From Ignelater luminosus (lineage: Eukaryota > Arthropoda > Insecta > Coleoptera > Elateridae), in contig VTPC01090918.1 of assembly GCA_011009095.1 (NCBI GenBank), forward strand, positions 87,996-151,995: a DNA stretch of 64,000 nt. Direction: 5' to 3'. The translations under genes were made by a program, and so were the position numbers. A model generated the notes under the pieces. The model did not search any database and was not told the origin of the DNA. It was given only the letters and a program-made list of their open reading frames with translations. Below are positions 12,188 through 24,852 of the stretch, one piece after another (position 1 is the stretch's first letter; each line of letters begins with the position of its first letter).

Positions 12188-12950
12188 CACTGTTGGCCAA
12201 AAGTATTTAGTTACAAATTTAGTTATAAATAAAACATGATGTGACTAGACTATAAACCGAGAAAAGCTGAAACAGTGGGGATGGTGAAATTACCTCCAGT
12301 GGCACTGCTATATTGGAAGCGTCAAGCGGGGCAAAACAGTATGACAAACGATGATACAGCGGGTGCTAAGAAACGCGAACTTCCATCAGTTATCGGTTGA
12401 GCACAAATTTGTTGTTGGTCAGCATAGCAGATGTATCACTTCGTGAAATTGGTAGGCATGCATGGGAAGCCGAGAAAAAGAAAACTGGGCGGCAACATGG
12501 TGAATGTCTATTCAAGGCTTGCATTCACTGCTACAAAGACATTATAGTATGGGGCACGCTGACGGCCTGCCGCTACATAAAGGAAATATTACGCTCCAAA
12601 GTACTTCCCTACATGCGCCAGCGCGGCCTGTTTACTAACAGGACAGATCCCGTCCTCGCGCTGCGGGCAACGTATTGCCTTTTTCGAACAGCATCACATA
12701 CCAGTGCTTCCGTGACCTGTTCGGTCGCCTGATCTCAACGTATTCAACAGTATCCGCATCCTTCGAGTACTGTTTAAGTTTTGGCGCCGAGTTGAGATGA
12801 TATAGTTGGCCATCCTTCACGTCTCGTCAGTCTGATGCTATACTCACCGCAAACAGTGGCGAGTACTTTCATGTCTCATTATATACTACTTTTATCCCCT
12901 TTTTGTTTTTGAGATACGGGAATGACTAAATACTTTTGTTCAACAAAGGA
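12188..12950 (+). mobile_element. Tc1-like transposon, deleted copy
   Basis: The inverted ends share TGTTGRMCAAAAGTATTTAGT (left from about 12191, right reading inward from about 12945). TA flanks both sides (12186-12187 and 12951-12952). The interior carries a plus-strand Tc1-type transposase relic. At about 763 bp it is roughly half the usual 1.3-1.7 kb of Tc1 elements. The outermost few bases of the two ends differ slightly, so the ends are good to within a few bases. Confidence 0.75.
12490..12800 (+). pseudogene. Tc1-like transposase remnant
   Basis: In the plus frame starting near 12397, DIIVWGTLTACRYIKEIL is followed by VLPYMRQRG. This corresponds to the Tc1 block in which the new strand-transfer region is followed by Y-ILR-VLPY. 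After a frame change, the sequence encodes a LPWPARSPDLNPIE-like segment (seen as PVRSPDLN near 12720-12740), which is the third-aspartate/glutamate region of Tc1 enzymes. Stops and frameshifts separate the pieces, and the N-terminal HTH half is missing. It is not functional. Confidence 0.7.
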
Positions 12951-12952
12951 TA

Positions 12953-15744
12953 CCTTGCTCAGAAATCTTCAATGAGAGTGATTGCCAGCGTTGGATGACA
13001 AGTTGTCTCCTCTATTATGATACTTCCTGGAGAACCTCTCTTCAACATAGTGATTAAAAGAAATTACCGAGCATTACAAACCAAGTTTGGTGTGTAAAGT
13101 ATTAGCTCACAGTTCACTCTAGCAAGACAGACTAACTAGTAAGTGATTGCATCCGAACTGTTTGAAACTAGACTTAACATAATCAATCAGGTGAAGTATT
13201 TGAGGGGCAGACAAATCCATAACAATGAAGGCAACAGAAATCTTTTGAGCATGACAATCATGTTTAGTAGCAGTTAGAATTTAAAGCCAAGTCCGATCAT
13301 ATCGATGTGGCACCATCAGTTTATGACAGATCCAAAGATAGAAACAGTAGCAAAACTAAACTTTAGCCTTCCAGTCATGGAAGCACTTCTTAACCTTTTA
13401 ACTTTAAACTTGCAGTCAGAAATTCGAAAAAGTGTAGATAATCTGAATATTTTCCTACTTGCCTTCAGAGTTTGCTGTGCTTTCGATATTAGTCGTTCTG
13501 CTTTGCAAGAATTAAGTTGAGATGTCAACATGGTTTTTATACAAGAAAATTTAACGTCGATGATTACTTTGATTTTATTTTTTGGTTTCATTCATTTACA
13601 GGTTCCAAACGCAAGTTTACGGCAAAGTCTAATTCTGAGAGAAAGGCAAAGACTGGATTTTAATGTCGGTTAATAAAAGAAGCAATTTTTAGAACTGCGG
13701 TGAAGAAGAATTTAGTAGTGAAACCGTAGAAAAAACAAATAGATGAAGAAGGGAAGGAAGACAGCGGAAGACATGAAGAATAATCATTGTAAGAGCTGCG
13801 ACTTTATGCTCATAAATTATGCAAAGCTTGTACGTGTGTTCTACCTAACAAATGGTTGAGTTATTATAAGACATATAAATAACAAAACACAAAATTTTGA
13901 ATTGGAATTTTCTATAACATACGTCATTTTCATATGTTTCAATCTCTCATTTTAATGGGTTGCACGCTAGGAAAAACTTTCTTAAAAGCAGGTATGTAGT
14001 AGTCAAAAGGTATTCAAGAATAAATAAAGAAAATGCTCTAGGCACTCCTACTAATTAATATCCGCAATTTGGACTCACGACTTTGCTATACAAAGTACAA
14101 ATTTTATGTCAAGGACAGCCTGTATAGAGTTATCTTTATATTCAAAGAGATAAACATTGTTTCTTTGAATTTCATATTCTATAAATTAATTCTATATTAA
14201 TAAAGACAATACCATTGATGTCTCTTTAAGCAAACTTATTCAAATTCAAGGTCTAGTATATTGTGTATCATTTTCTTCAAACCAACCTTCCAAGAAAAAT
14301 AAGATGTTAAAGTTTTAATCAACCAACCTGCAATGATGCATAAAATTTAAAATGAAAGGCTAACCAAATCAAGGTAATGAGAATTTTTAGAGATTGTGAG
14401 GTTATGAAGAGTAATCGATTGAAAATATTTTTCAACGTTATAATACCCTATACTCACAATATTTTTGTTATAATTTTAGGTTATTTCAGTGTGAAGTTGA
14501 CATATGCCACCTATAAGTGTGTTCAGTTTAATCTTTGTTACACATAATGAATAATATCGTATAGATGTTATCAGAAAATGAACCCATAGGGTTTTTTTAT
14601 TTTGATATTTGACCGATTGAGTTATTCGAAGAGGATAATTTGGATAATAACTTTAATCACGCTGTTTACACGAGATCGACATACAGTGAACCACATGTTT
14701 TCAATAATTTGGCTCTCACACGTTGTACATGCAAACCTACTATTATACTTTTAAATTGAATTATAATGTCTTTTCTGACACGTTTGATATTAATAGCCGG
14801 TTTCAGTTAAACGGATTTTACTGTAGATGCGTTAAATACATCCCGTATGTATTTTTTTAGCTCAAATAAATAATCACCTTTGTTTAAATTTGAGTTTTTT
14901 TATTCTTTCTATAATTATTATACTCGTAATTATAATTTTTGATTCGTAAATTACCCACTCGTGAGAACAAGCAAGTGAGGTTAGATACCACGATACAGAT
15001 AAAGCAAGCAATTTGTATTATTGTAAGCGCATCATAAAGTTGGCATGATCACCGCTTTACTAATACCAAACAATTCCAAGCGTGACGTATTGGTTTCAGC
15101 GTAGAATTTCCCGGTGGAATTGCATTCCATTTGTATACAGTTCAGTTGAAATTTATCAAATACGGATGCGTTTAGGTTCGATTTATCTTTTTCACTATTC
15201 ACTTGTTTAACAAATACTTATTTGAAACTGTCAATATTTTACCTTGGTTGACATTCGTATATCATCTGTTTTGATTAGTAAAACTTCATACCACATTCGT
15301 TTTTGTTTTTGCTGTTATAGTTATATTTGTTGATGATTATTAAAATTAATTACTTGCTGGAGTAATCAAGGGCATGAAAGAGTTACCTAAGCATAATAAT
15401 TTGATGATTAGATCAAAATTAATAAAGCAAAAATAGTTGTTTCCTTTTTATAAACTAATTATTACTACCTTCTTTTTTAAACAGTTTAGGTTAATCTTAA
15501 GACAAATACTAATTCCGTAATCTGGTCACTGAGTGATGCAGTTAAATAATTACATTTTAAAGGAGAATTCTGGTTTCAAAGCAATAATTACAAATTTTAA
15601 AGAGAAGCTAAAGTCAAGTGCTTTTTACTGCCACTGATCATTGGCTCTTCGAGCTTCCAAACTACTATAAGGAAAATGTCCGTCTCAGAACAGATACGTA
15701 ATGCCATTTTTGACCTTCCACTTCTGAAATGCAAAATCTTGATG
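12953..15744. other. Non-coding stretch
   Basis: I see nothing definable over about 2.8 kb. The opposed open frames at 13305-13591 overlap each other on both strands and have no domain. GC drops markedly around 14.4-15.5 kb. Confidence 0.4.
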
Positions 15745-15746
15745 TA

Positions 15747-17008
15747 CGAGGGTGGTTTGAAAAGTTTTCGACCTAACAAAGATACAAGACATTTTTTCTG
15801 AAAATTTTTTTTTATTTTTCAACATAGTCTTCTTGTAACTCTACACACTTCTCCCAGCGATGCTCCCATCTCTGTAGCCCGTCCGAATAGTACTCGGCAT
15901 TTTGCTCTGCAAAATAATTGATCACGAAGATGATTGCCTCTTCATTTGACGAAAATCTTTGTCCTCCGAGCGCAATCTTTAGATGAGGGAACAAAAAGAA
16001 GTCGCTTCGGGCTAAATCTGGTGAGTAAGGCGGATGGTCAAGCAGTTCAAACCGTAATTCGTGGATTTTCGCCATGGCAACCGCTGAGGTTGTCTTGGTG
16101 AAACAGGATTTTCTTTTTCTGCAAATGTGACCGTTTTTTCGCAAGTTCTGCCTTCAGCTTGTCAAGTAATGATGCATAGTATGCTCCTGTAATGGTTTTT
16201 CCTTTTTGAAGATAATCGATTAAAATAACTCCATGACTATCCCAAAAAACAGTCGCCATCACTTTCCCAGCCGAAAAAACAGTTTTTGCTTTTTCTGCAG
16301 TCCACTGTTTGGACTGTATTTTTGTTTCGGGCGTATAATGGTGTATCCAAATTTCATCTACAGTAATTAATCGGCGCCAAAACTCGGATTTATTTCGCCT
16401 AAACTGCGCCAAAAGAGTGTTGGAAATATTCATTCGAACACGTTTTTGGTCTAACGTGAGCAAACGCGGCACCCAACGCGCGGACAGCTTTCTCATGCCT
16501 AAATGTTGATTTAATATGTGACAAACACGTTCTTTTGACATGTTCATAACCTCTGCTATTTCTCTCACTTTAATTCGGCGGTCGTCTAGCACCATTTGGT
16601 GAACTTTGGCGATGTTTTCGTCGGTAGTTGCAGTTTTTGGACGTCCCGAACGTTCATTGTCTCCCAAGCTCTTACGGCCACGTTTAAATTCAGCAGCCCA
16701 AAATTTCACCGTGATAGATGATGGTGCAGAGTCCCCATACACAGAATCCAACTCATCTTTTATTTGCGAAGGCGTATTGCCTTTCAAAAACAAATATTTA
16801 ATGACAGCTCGATACTCGATTTTGTCCATTTTCACAAAAAAAACTCACATCAACTCACTCAAACGACTGTTACATAAAAACTGCGCTTTCAAAATGGCTG
16901 AAACTTTGGTGAGTAACTGTCAACAGATGAACAACGAAATTCAGTAGCTTTTATTTACGAGTGCTGCCATCTTCACGTTGAGGTCGGAAACTTTTGAGAC
17001 CACCCTCG
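15747..17008 (-). mobile_element. Mariner transposon, full length with both TIRs
   Basis: The 1262-bp element is bounded by TA on each side (15745-15746 and 17009-17010). Its 28-bp terminal inverted repeats match at 25 of 28 positions and begin CGAGGGTGGT. The coding strand is minus. Size, TIR length, TA target and a D,D34D transposase make this a classic mariner. The single clear lesion is a frameshifting deletion in the catalytic region, so the copy is probably fairly young but not autonomous. Confidence 0.93.
15812..16835 (-). pseudogene. Mariner transposase, broken by a frameshift
   Basis: The first frame (16835 to about 16090) holds the N-terminal paired HTH region (with SGRPKTATTDENIAKVHQMV and KVREIAEVMNMSKERVCHIL), the mariner motif SARWVPRLLTLDQ and the first catalytic Asp (residue 160, in TVDEIWIHHYTPE). 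It also holds the second Asp (residue 248, in FHQDN). Right after HQDN the frame is lost. The second frame (to the stop at 15812) continues with TSAVAMAK and then YSPDLARSDFFLF, which carries the third Asp. Compared with the family, about 14 nt (four residues plus two bases) are missing. Allowing for them gives the D34D spacing and a total of about 345 residues, the usual mariner length. The rest looks intact. Confidence 0.92.
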
Positions 17009-17010
17009 TA

Positions 17011-19925
17011 ATAGTTGTTCATATTTGATGTATAGATACTACCATATACCGTATTTACTGCAGAATTTCTTAATTCTAGCCTAAATATCTAAACAAAAAT
17101 TTAATTGGTTTAAGCCCATGGTTTCAATTTCTGTAATTACTTAATTACATTATTACAGTTCTTGTTAGGACAATAAATTGGAGACTTTAAATCACTGAAG
17201 TGATCTCTGGTATTTCGCTAAGCTGAAACTAGCTGTACTTGGACCTTCATCACAATCTTTCTTCTTGAAATAAACCATGAAGGTATTGATTTTTCTTTTT
17301 TTTTCAAAAAATTTATAGAATTCTCTAACGAGTTGGAACGTGCGTCTTATTAGCTTATGTCTTACCGACAAGAATTCTAAACTGTTTTTCTAGCCCAAGA
17401 TATCTTCAGAAAAACTAAATGTTTATTTAAGAAAAAATGATTTTTGCTGATTATACAGAGTCGGAGCTTGAATTATTTACGATTTGCAATATTTGCAATT
17501 ATAGATTAAAGATTTTTAGAATTTACAAAAACCGTAAGTATCTTAGACGATCAGCAGTGATACAGAAGAAAGATAAACTTTCATTCAGATTACCAAATCC
17601 ATGGTCTTGGCAGAATCAGTAAATATACCCAGATATTATTTTGGGAAATTAGCCTTGCTTTAAATAAACATCATACAGCACAGCTGATCGTTCTAATGTT
17701 ATCGATTTTTATGTTCTATTCATATTTTAAAAAATAATCAAATTGTTGACGAAATAGATAATTTAAAAAGATTAGGTTTTTTGTTTAATATTTAGAAATT
17801 CCATAATAATTGCAGACACTTCCAGCCTAATTAACATTATGAGTAATTTGACACTGATACTATATAATATACATAATAATTTTAGTATTTGAAAACTATT
17901 CCGTAATGTACTTTATCTGCAGAATGCAAGCTGGAGGATTTATCGATGCCCATTTAGATTCAGTGATGCACAGATGACAAGCGCGGATTGTAGCGCGGTA
18001 TTAATATGCCAATCTATACCAATTACCAATGTAAACACACGTTAGGTTAGTTATGATTATTACCTAAGGGGTGTGCTTAACCGAATTGAGTACACAAACG
18101 AAGTGCTCACAGACCAAAGGGCTTATTTCAAGATAATTAAGAAGGTATTTCGGCGTATAATAGAACCAGTATGCTGTGCTAACTTTATTAAGAGTACGAT
18201 TTACACATAATAATGTGGTTATCAAAGCACGTTTTCAATTTCAGATATTATAAACGCTATAAAATAAACGTGAATTTGTTCGAGGGTTTTATTAACCATT
18301 TCATGGTAGTATTATCCACTTCGCTTTATTACATGACAAGTAAGAAAAATATGCATAAGCACAACATGTTATTCGCGTACATTATTACCAGAGACCTATA
18401 ACGTAGCATGTGTAATAATAAATCCACATCGAGTTATATGAGTGTAGTTTGACGAAACTACATCGAATTTTCCATTTCGCTGCACTTATGATCTACAGCA
18501 TTTTTTAAGGATATGTTTGTTCATCAATAACTGAAAACAACGTTATTGTAGACAAACGATTTATCTTCATATATAAGTGTCTTTTATATAAGACCAAGAC
18601 AATCTCGTATGTGGCTCGCCAACTCATCAAGTAGGAGATTCCTTTAGACTACGAAACTTAATTGATGTCGAATATTAACTGTTATTCTAGACAAGTTTAT
18701 GTTAAATCATCTCTATTCGAATACATTAATTATTATTTTCCTAAGAGCTATTAGTTTGATTTGCGATTTAAGTGCCACTTAAATATCTTAGCAACGCTTG
18801 CGTTGTTATGGTAACTCACCATTGTTTGCGTATTTGCCTGCGTTTTAACGCTACTAGCTTATGTTGTAATTTACACAAACAAAGCACCCAATTTAGATTT
18901 AGGAGTTAATCATTGTGTGGTGCAATTTGGAACTTTATCAAACATGTTAGCTTGTCATACAGTAGCATTTCTTAAACGATTCAGAATTGCTCCTTAAATA
19001 GCTATACCATACCCAACTTTTATTTCAGGTGTATTCAGTATTTCAGGAACAATGTACGATTTTTATTGTGAAGCATTTATTATTCTGAGTATCTTTATTG
19101 TTGATAACCTTATCCGAGTGAGTAGATATCCTTTTATAAAAAAAATGTGCGCAAAGACAAATAATTTATTATTTTGAAATTTCTGCTTTGTTTGATTAAA
19201 AAAAATCACAAATGCGCAGTTTTTGAGCAAAATTGGCCATCGTTAATCAGAGCTAGTGATCTCTCTTTTATTTTAATTTCTTTCCTTATATTATATGCAG
19301 ATTCAGTCTTGGACCTGGTGCCCTTTCCTCTTGTATCTTGTCTAAATTGTTAGTTTACTCTTAAATAGTACAAATTTCATTTATTTTCTTCTTGCCTAAA
19401 TTTTGTCTGGCCTGTATTTATGGAATCTAATTGAGATGAACTATGTCTACCTTTTGTACCAGTTTCTGTTTTGGGTTAGGTCTGCAAACGATCCAACTTA
19501 TTACAGAGACTTGAGCCTCGTTTCATTTCATAAATACTCTAAACTTATCATCCAATAAAATAATTGTATTTAAAACTGAAATATTGCATTTATTAACCGA
19601 TTTGACCATAAGGAAGTCTGTCATACAAATTGGGGCCAAACTGGATTGCATAACGACAAAATGTACGTTACAACTCGAACATCAAAACTGAATTGTTTGG
19701 CTAAATTCCTACTCTAAAACTAGTTTTTGCCGATAAATACCTCAGACAAACTTTATGGATTTTGATCGTCGGTAAGACTGGTTGAAACTGCAGTATATTA
19801 TAATTCTTGACTTACTAGTCAAAAGTTTTCAAGGGCACGAAACTTGAAACTCTCCAACAAGTATACTACTAAAGTATATGCTTAGAACTGTTGGGATAGC
19901 AGCAAGTAATGCATACTGATTAAGA
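17011..19925. other. Non-coding stretch
   Basis: No coding or structural RNA signal recognised in about 2.9 kb. Confidence 0.4.
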
Positions 19926-20278
19926 GCTGTTTTACTTTAATCCACTCGTAGGAGGCATAGTGGGTTGCTTTAGGTAGCCACCGGTAGCTTCAAAAATTCA
20001 ACATGCAATGGCACACGGTTGGGCTTTGCTTTATTAGTCTTCTTAGGTCGAGCTTTACCCTCCTCCAATTGGCCTACAGCGAGACTTTGCCAACCATCAA
20101 GCTACCTACTCTTACTGTGGCATACAATCGAGATTTGTTCTTTATTAACCTTCTTAAGTCACCTATACTTTAACATTCATCAAATTTTACCTTTCAATAG
20201 GTCTCGATTAAACGGGAGTCAGATTTTTGCTTTCGTTAGAAACACAGTAGACCAGAGACCGATTTAGGTATCCTTTTC

Positions 20279-20415
20279 TAGAGATGTAAGATACTTCTTG
20301 GAAAGCCAAACAACGAACAATGTGTTTGGATTGCTTGAAAACCCTTCCCAGTTTACTACCGAAAAAAATAAAGTTTCATCCCTGTACCACTATCCGTTTT
20401 CCGCTTTCCAATATA
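20279..20415. repeat. Satellite-like unit, left of the inserted element
   Basis: GGAAAGCCAAACAACGAAC with the following GATTGCTTGAAAACCCTTCC matches the unit family at 1797-2195 (compare GAAAGATCTGTCAAAAAAAA and CATTGTCTGAGAGCCCTTTC). It stops at the TA preceding the long-TIR element. Confidence 0.5.
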
Positions 20416-21160
20416 CAGTGTGTCGCATTTAAGATGAGGACACCCCCATATTTTCGCTAATTCAAGGATTACGTGTTTGAGCTGTTGCACAGCAATACAG
20501 ATTGATGTATTACATTTTTAAGATAACTCAAATTATTTATGAATTTTAAACAGAGCCAACTACGACTTCCCAAACAGAGCCAATTTTCGTTATTTTGCTT
20601 CGCGTTGGATATATCGAAAAAAGTTACTAGAAAAAGTTTAGTTTTAATTTTTTTCGTATTTTCGTCCATGTGCACAATATTACAAGTGTATTTTTCGGTT
20701 AGAGTATCATGGTTTAGGTTTCATGACACTATTACCTTTAGCACTGTCTTTTTTTGTAATTTCTTATGTAAATGGATAATTTGTCTGTATAGGGAATTAA
20801 TGCTTAAATAAATAAATTAATTAAATTCGTTTTCATGGCACTCTAATTGAACAATAAACTTGTAATATTGTGCGCATGGACGAAAATACGGAAAAAATTA
20901 AAAATGCGAATTTTGTCATGAAATTTGGAACGCAATTAAAATAATATTCCGAACAACTTTTTCTAGTAACTTTTTTCGATATCTGCAACGCGAAGCAAAA
21001 TAACGAGAAGTCGTAGTTAGCCGAGTTTAAAATTCATAATTAATTTGAGTTATCTTAAAAGTGTGATTCATCAATCTATAGTACTGTGCAGAAACTCAAA
21101 AGTGCACTCCTTCAATTAGCAAAAATATAGGAGTGTCTTCATCTTAAATGCGACACACTG
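20416..21160. mobile_element. Long-TIR, TA-flanked non-autonomous DNA element A
   Basis: The arms are 20416-20711 and 20834-21160. They are inverted copies beginning CAGTGTGTCGCATTTAAGAT, with high identity for about 300 bp. TA flanks both ends (20414-20415 and 21161-21162). The left arm has about 17 extra bases after ACGACTTCCC and the right arm has an extra AT-rich block of about 50 bp. The short centre (20712-20833) has no recognisable coding sequence. TA target and CAGTGTG ends fit an IS630/Tc1/mariner-type MITE. The two open frames it contains are by-products of the arms. Confidence 0.85.
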
Positions 21161-21162
21161 TA

Positions 21163-21370
21163 TAAGCAAAAACCGAAAAACGCAAAAAACAATCGCCGGT
21201 GTCCAAACGGCTTGAAAACCATTCCCCTACGATTACAATCAAAGTCTTATCTCGATATAAAATATTTGTCGAAAAGACTTTTGAAAGTCACTACCAACAA
21301 CCAGAATTACACTTCACTTCCATAACCTGTTTCTGAGATATAGGATATTCAGTGAAAAAAAGCTACCCAT
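21163..21370. repeat. Satellite-like units, right of the inserted element
   Basis: GCAAAAAACAATCGCCGG, CTTGAAAACCATTCCCC, AATCAAAGTCTTATCTCG and a final GAGATATAGG repeat the order of blocks of the 1797-2195 family. About one and a half units are present. Confidence 0.5.
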
Positions 21371-24300
21371 TTCAAGTTTAGTGCCTAGAAAACTTTTGAG
21401 AGGTAAATCAAGAACTATAACATACAGTTCCAGCCATTTCACCGAAAGCCAAAATTCATGAGATTGTGCAAAATCGTTTTTTCTTTATAAGAGCCAGTTC
21501 GGCCCCAGAAATCAAGTTCGCCTACCCCTGATATAAATAGATTTATGTACATACATGTAAAAACCTTCTAAACTGAATCAATTCAATAGACTCCTGAATC
21601 AGCGTTCTCCACAAAAAGAAAGAGTAAACTTCTTCACGTCTGGCAGTAAGAAAATTCGAAATAATATCTTAGAAGCTATACATGGAGACAGCGGAATAAT
21701 ATCATATCTAGCAGGTTAAACATGATAGTTTAACTTTAGCAATGGCTTTGGCATGCGCGTCTCACAAGCAAATTGTTCAGTAGACCGAGTTCGCAGACTG
21801 TACGGTTTTCAAGACCCAATAATACGATATTTTAAGGTTATGAAAAATAAAGATAAAGCCAGAAAACCCAGATCTAGCGACTTTAATTCCTACATCAACC
21901 ATATCGGAATGGCACCTGAATTTTTTTACTATCTTGCTTCGTATTGCTTTTTGGGCATGCTACAGGATAGATTGGTATGAATCTATTATTTGGCCCGACT
22001 TAATCTGTCTTAGTCTGGTCAATAACTTTAGGTAGAGATCTACATATTGTCTAGGCTAGCCCAAACCTAGAACAATTGCAATTAAAAAGTTTCTTCGACT
22101 GTTAATGTAAAATTCTTCAACTGGACTAGACCATAGATAAGTTCTTTAATGTATCCAGAGAAATTCCAGACATTACTAGGTAAATATAACTAGTGTAGAT
22201 AATGTTTATTATAGACAATTACTGTCTATGTCCAGCACTTATTTAAATTGTAAGCCATGTTATTAACCATTCGAGATCTTGTAGGCTCAGCAGTAAGATA
22301 CTTGGCTTAACGGGGTTTTATCATACAGTTCTCTAATAACTGGATTATAGAGTAAGTTATTCAAGAAGATAACAAGAATGTTGTGTTGTCACCAGTAACT
22401 ACGTTCTGTCTGCTGTCTTTATTTTAGATTATTTATTAGGTGTATTAAGTGCATAAAATTCGCCGAATCTTAAGAGAAAATAAAACTTTTTCTTGAATGT
22501 TCACACAATCTTTCACCCTGCATAGGCTTATTATGTACACTACTTTGTGTATATGTTGTTCACAATGACAGATCAAAATGTTTTGAAACTTCAAACTAAC
22601 TAACGTTGACTAATTTGAATTTAAGCTAAGCTGGACTAGGTTTAGTTGGCGGCCTTGGGCATGAAAGGTACTGCGCTACATCTACAGTAATTTTTTGTAT
22701 GCTTGAATTCTTCCACAAAAAGTCGTTTAAAAATTTTCATTTCTTGTCTAGTTTCTGAGAACGGTTTCAACAACGGCTAGAAACAACTAAAGTAGCAGTC
22801 TCATCAGAATTCCATTACTGCGCATTAATGATCCCGAAGAGATTGTAGGAAGATTGAGTCTAGTATCTATGTTGATTAGTTTCTTTCCAAGATTCATTAT
22901 TGTCAGGCAGTGGAGATGGTTGTATTGATGTAGATGTAACATTGGTGACAGCAGTAAGAGGAGAATATGAGAAAAACATAATATGCGCATAAGCTACAAA
23001 AACTACAAAGAATAGTTTAGTTTAGTAATGAGAGACTAGGTACATTAATTAAAACGATTATGTTTACTTAGAAATGGCCTCCATTATGTCGTTTTTGGTA
23101 TACCTGTATAGCTACTCAGTTTTATTGCTACAAGACGTTGTTTGTCTTATTAAAAAAAAATTTAAAATTTCCATATTTCAAGATCTCCACATAATTATAC
23201 TTGCTATAAAAAGCAACGCAATTTCTTCTAGTTAAAAAGTCAAATTATGTAAATTATGTAAGAATTAAATAGATCGTGATTGTGAATTTATTAAGTTTTT
23301 CTTGTTTGATTATTATTCATTTATTGACTCGTCTCCTGTTTCTTATACTAATTTAAATTTAATAAGACGAACAACTTATAGAAAAACAAATTTGAAATAG
23401 AGATGTGTGTATGTGTTTGCATTTAAGTAATAAAAATGTAAGTAATAAGAAATATGTTTACGTCATCTGAATATAATAAATATGAACTACATTATTTTAA
23501 TGTATTTTTACTATAAACATTTATTTCTCATTGAGAAAAGATTCAGTAAGTCGACATTTGAATAGCAGAAGCTCCTAGGTCATATACAAGTACAAGAGCT
23601 CCGATTCTAATGTCGTTTTAAGAGCAGTTACAATAATGCACGAATAAATAATCTTTTTCTGTGTTTCCTTCCGGTAATGAAATGTTACGAACCGTTACTG
23701 GTACACGATATAAAAAAAAACATATTTAACCTACAGTACTTAGAGAGTTGGTAGAACCAGACCATAAACTTCAACTTGGCACTATGACGAAATAAAACCG
23801 AATAAAAATGCAGACGAGTAGCTATTTCTTTCATTTCTTTCATTGGAACTGATTTTTTCCCATTTTTCCTTCAAATGTGACATTTTATCCTTAAGAGACT
23901 CATACAAACTTTTAATTTTCTTTTGTCCGCTTCAGTCTTTTTTTTTCTCACTACCCAAGTTGCTACTGCTTTTTTCATATCTTAAAGTTTGAATATGGCA
24001 AACAAAGAATTTAAGTAGAAGAGAAATGTGGGAACTCTTCTGCTAAGTGAAACACTTGGAAAAAAGCTTCTTTTTGTTTGCTTTCTATTTTTAAAATTAT
24101 TATTAATTAAAATATTAAAGCCTTCAATGGCCAAAAATGTAGCAAAATGTATGAAAGGTACTTCTGCTGGCTGATAGAATGAAAACTAAGTGTCTGACGT
24201 TTTTCAGTTAGGTTTTCGTGCCTAGTTGACCATTTGGCATCTCTGGATGCTTGTAAATCAGACACCACTGGTCACTCATCGTCAGTATAAAAGCTTCAAG

Positions 24301-24595
24301 GCCCAATAGCGCAATGTAATATTTCAAATACTTGATCTACTACCAAAAGTAAGTTATAGTATATGAGTTTTAGGTAAAACTATTAATTCTGAAGTCCCTG
24401 ACTAATCTAATTCAGCTACAATTCTGCTCTACGAGCTCAGTGATAGAAAGTTCTCAATGGAAGCATCTAATGAGATGCCAGGCATATCTTGGGCATTGCT
24501 GTCGGGAGTCAGGACAAATCTTAGGCATCACACCAAGATGCACTATCACAGGTGGGATTGATCATTGCGTAAGGAGTTATTTGTAGTGATGAACA
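21371..24595. other. Non-coding stretch
   Basis: No gene or definable repeat seen. Confidence 0.4.
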
Positions 24596-24599
24596 ATGT

Positions 24600-24852
24600 C
24601 AAAAGCCTCCACTACTGCGCATTAAACTGGAGTTTATGAAATAAATCAAAAGTAGTATCTCAGTTGAATTCAACAACAAAATTCCCAACTAGGAAAAAGA
24701 AAGCGGTTTAGAACAGCATTGTTTCAGTAATTTGGGGTTTCTTGGGAAATTACAAGGTTGAAAACTACAAGGAACTGGTTGAGACCTTGGTGAAGAACTA
24801 CGTCCAAAAAGGCTACAGGATGTCCCTTGAAGAACATATTCTTGCTACCATG
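24600..24852 (+). pseudogene. Old relic of the unclassified zinc-finger/TIR element family
   Basis: Plus-strand pieces match the family better represented at 29.9-31.5 kb. KPPLLRIKLEFMK (24603-24641) corresponds to its PPLHIK block. Further on, NSIVSVIWGFLGNYK and ENYKELVETLVKNY through MSLEEH correspond to the block that in the other copy contains KGFLGNNKAEIFKNLVDEML and MSLKMH. The Trp before NSIV is now a stop (TAG). It is more diverged than the other two copies and clearly non-functional. No TIR was found around it. Confidence 0.65.

Noticed and set aside
13305..13591. Overlapping opposed open frames
   Set aside because: No domain, no splice signals, and both strands are equally open.
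16606..16947. 113-residue plus-strand open frame
   Set aside because: Antisense to the mariner transposase N terminus and the TIR.
20469..20811. Open frames on both strands
   Set aside because: They fall in the inverted arms of long-TIR element A.
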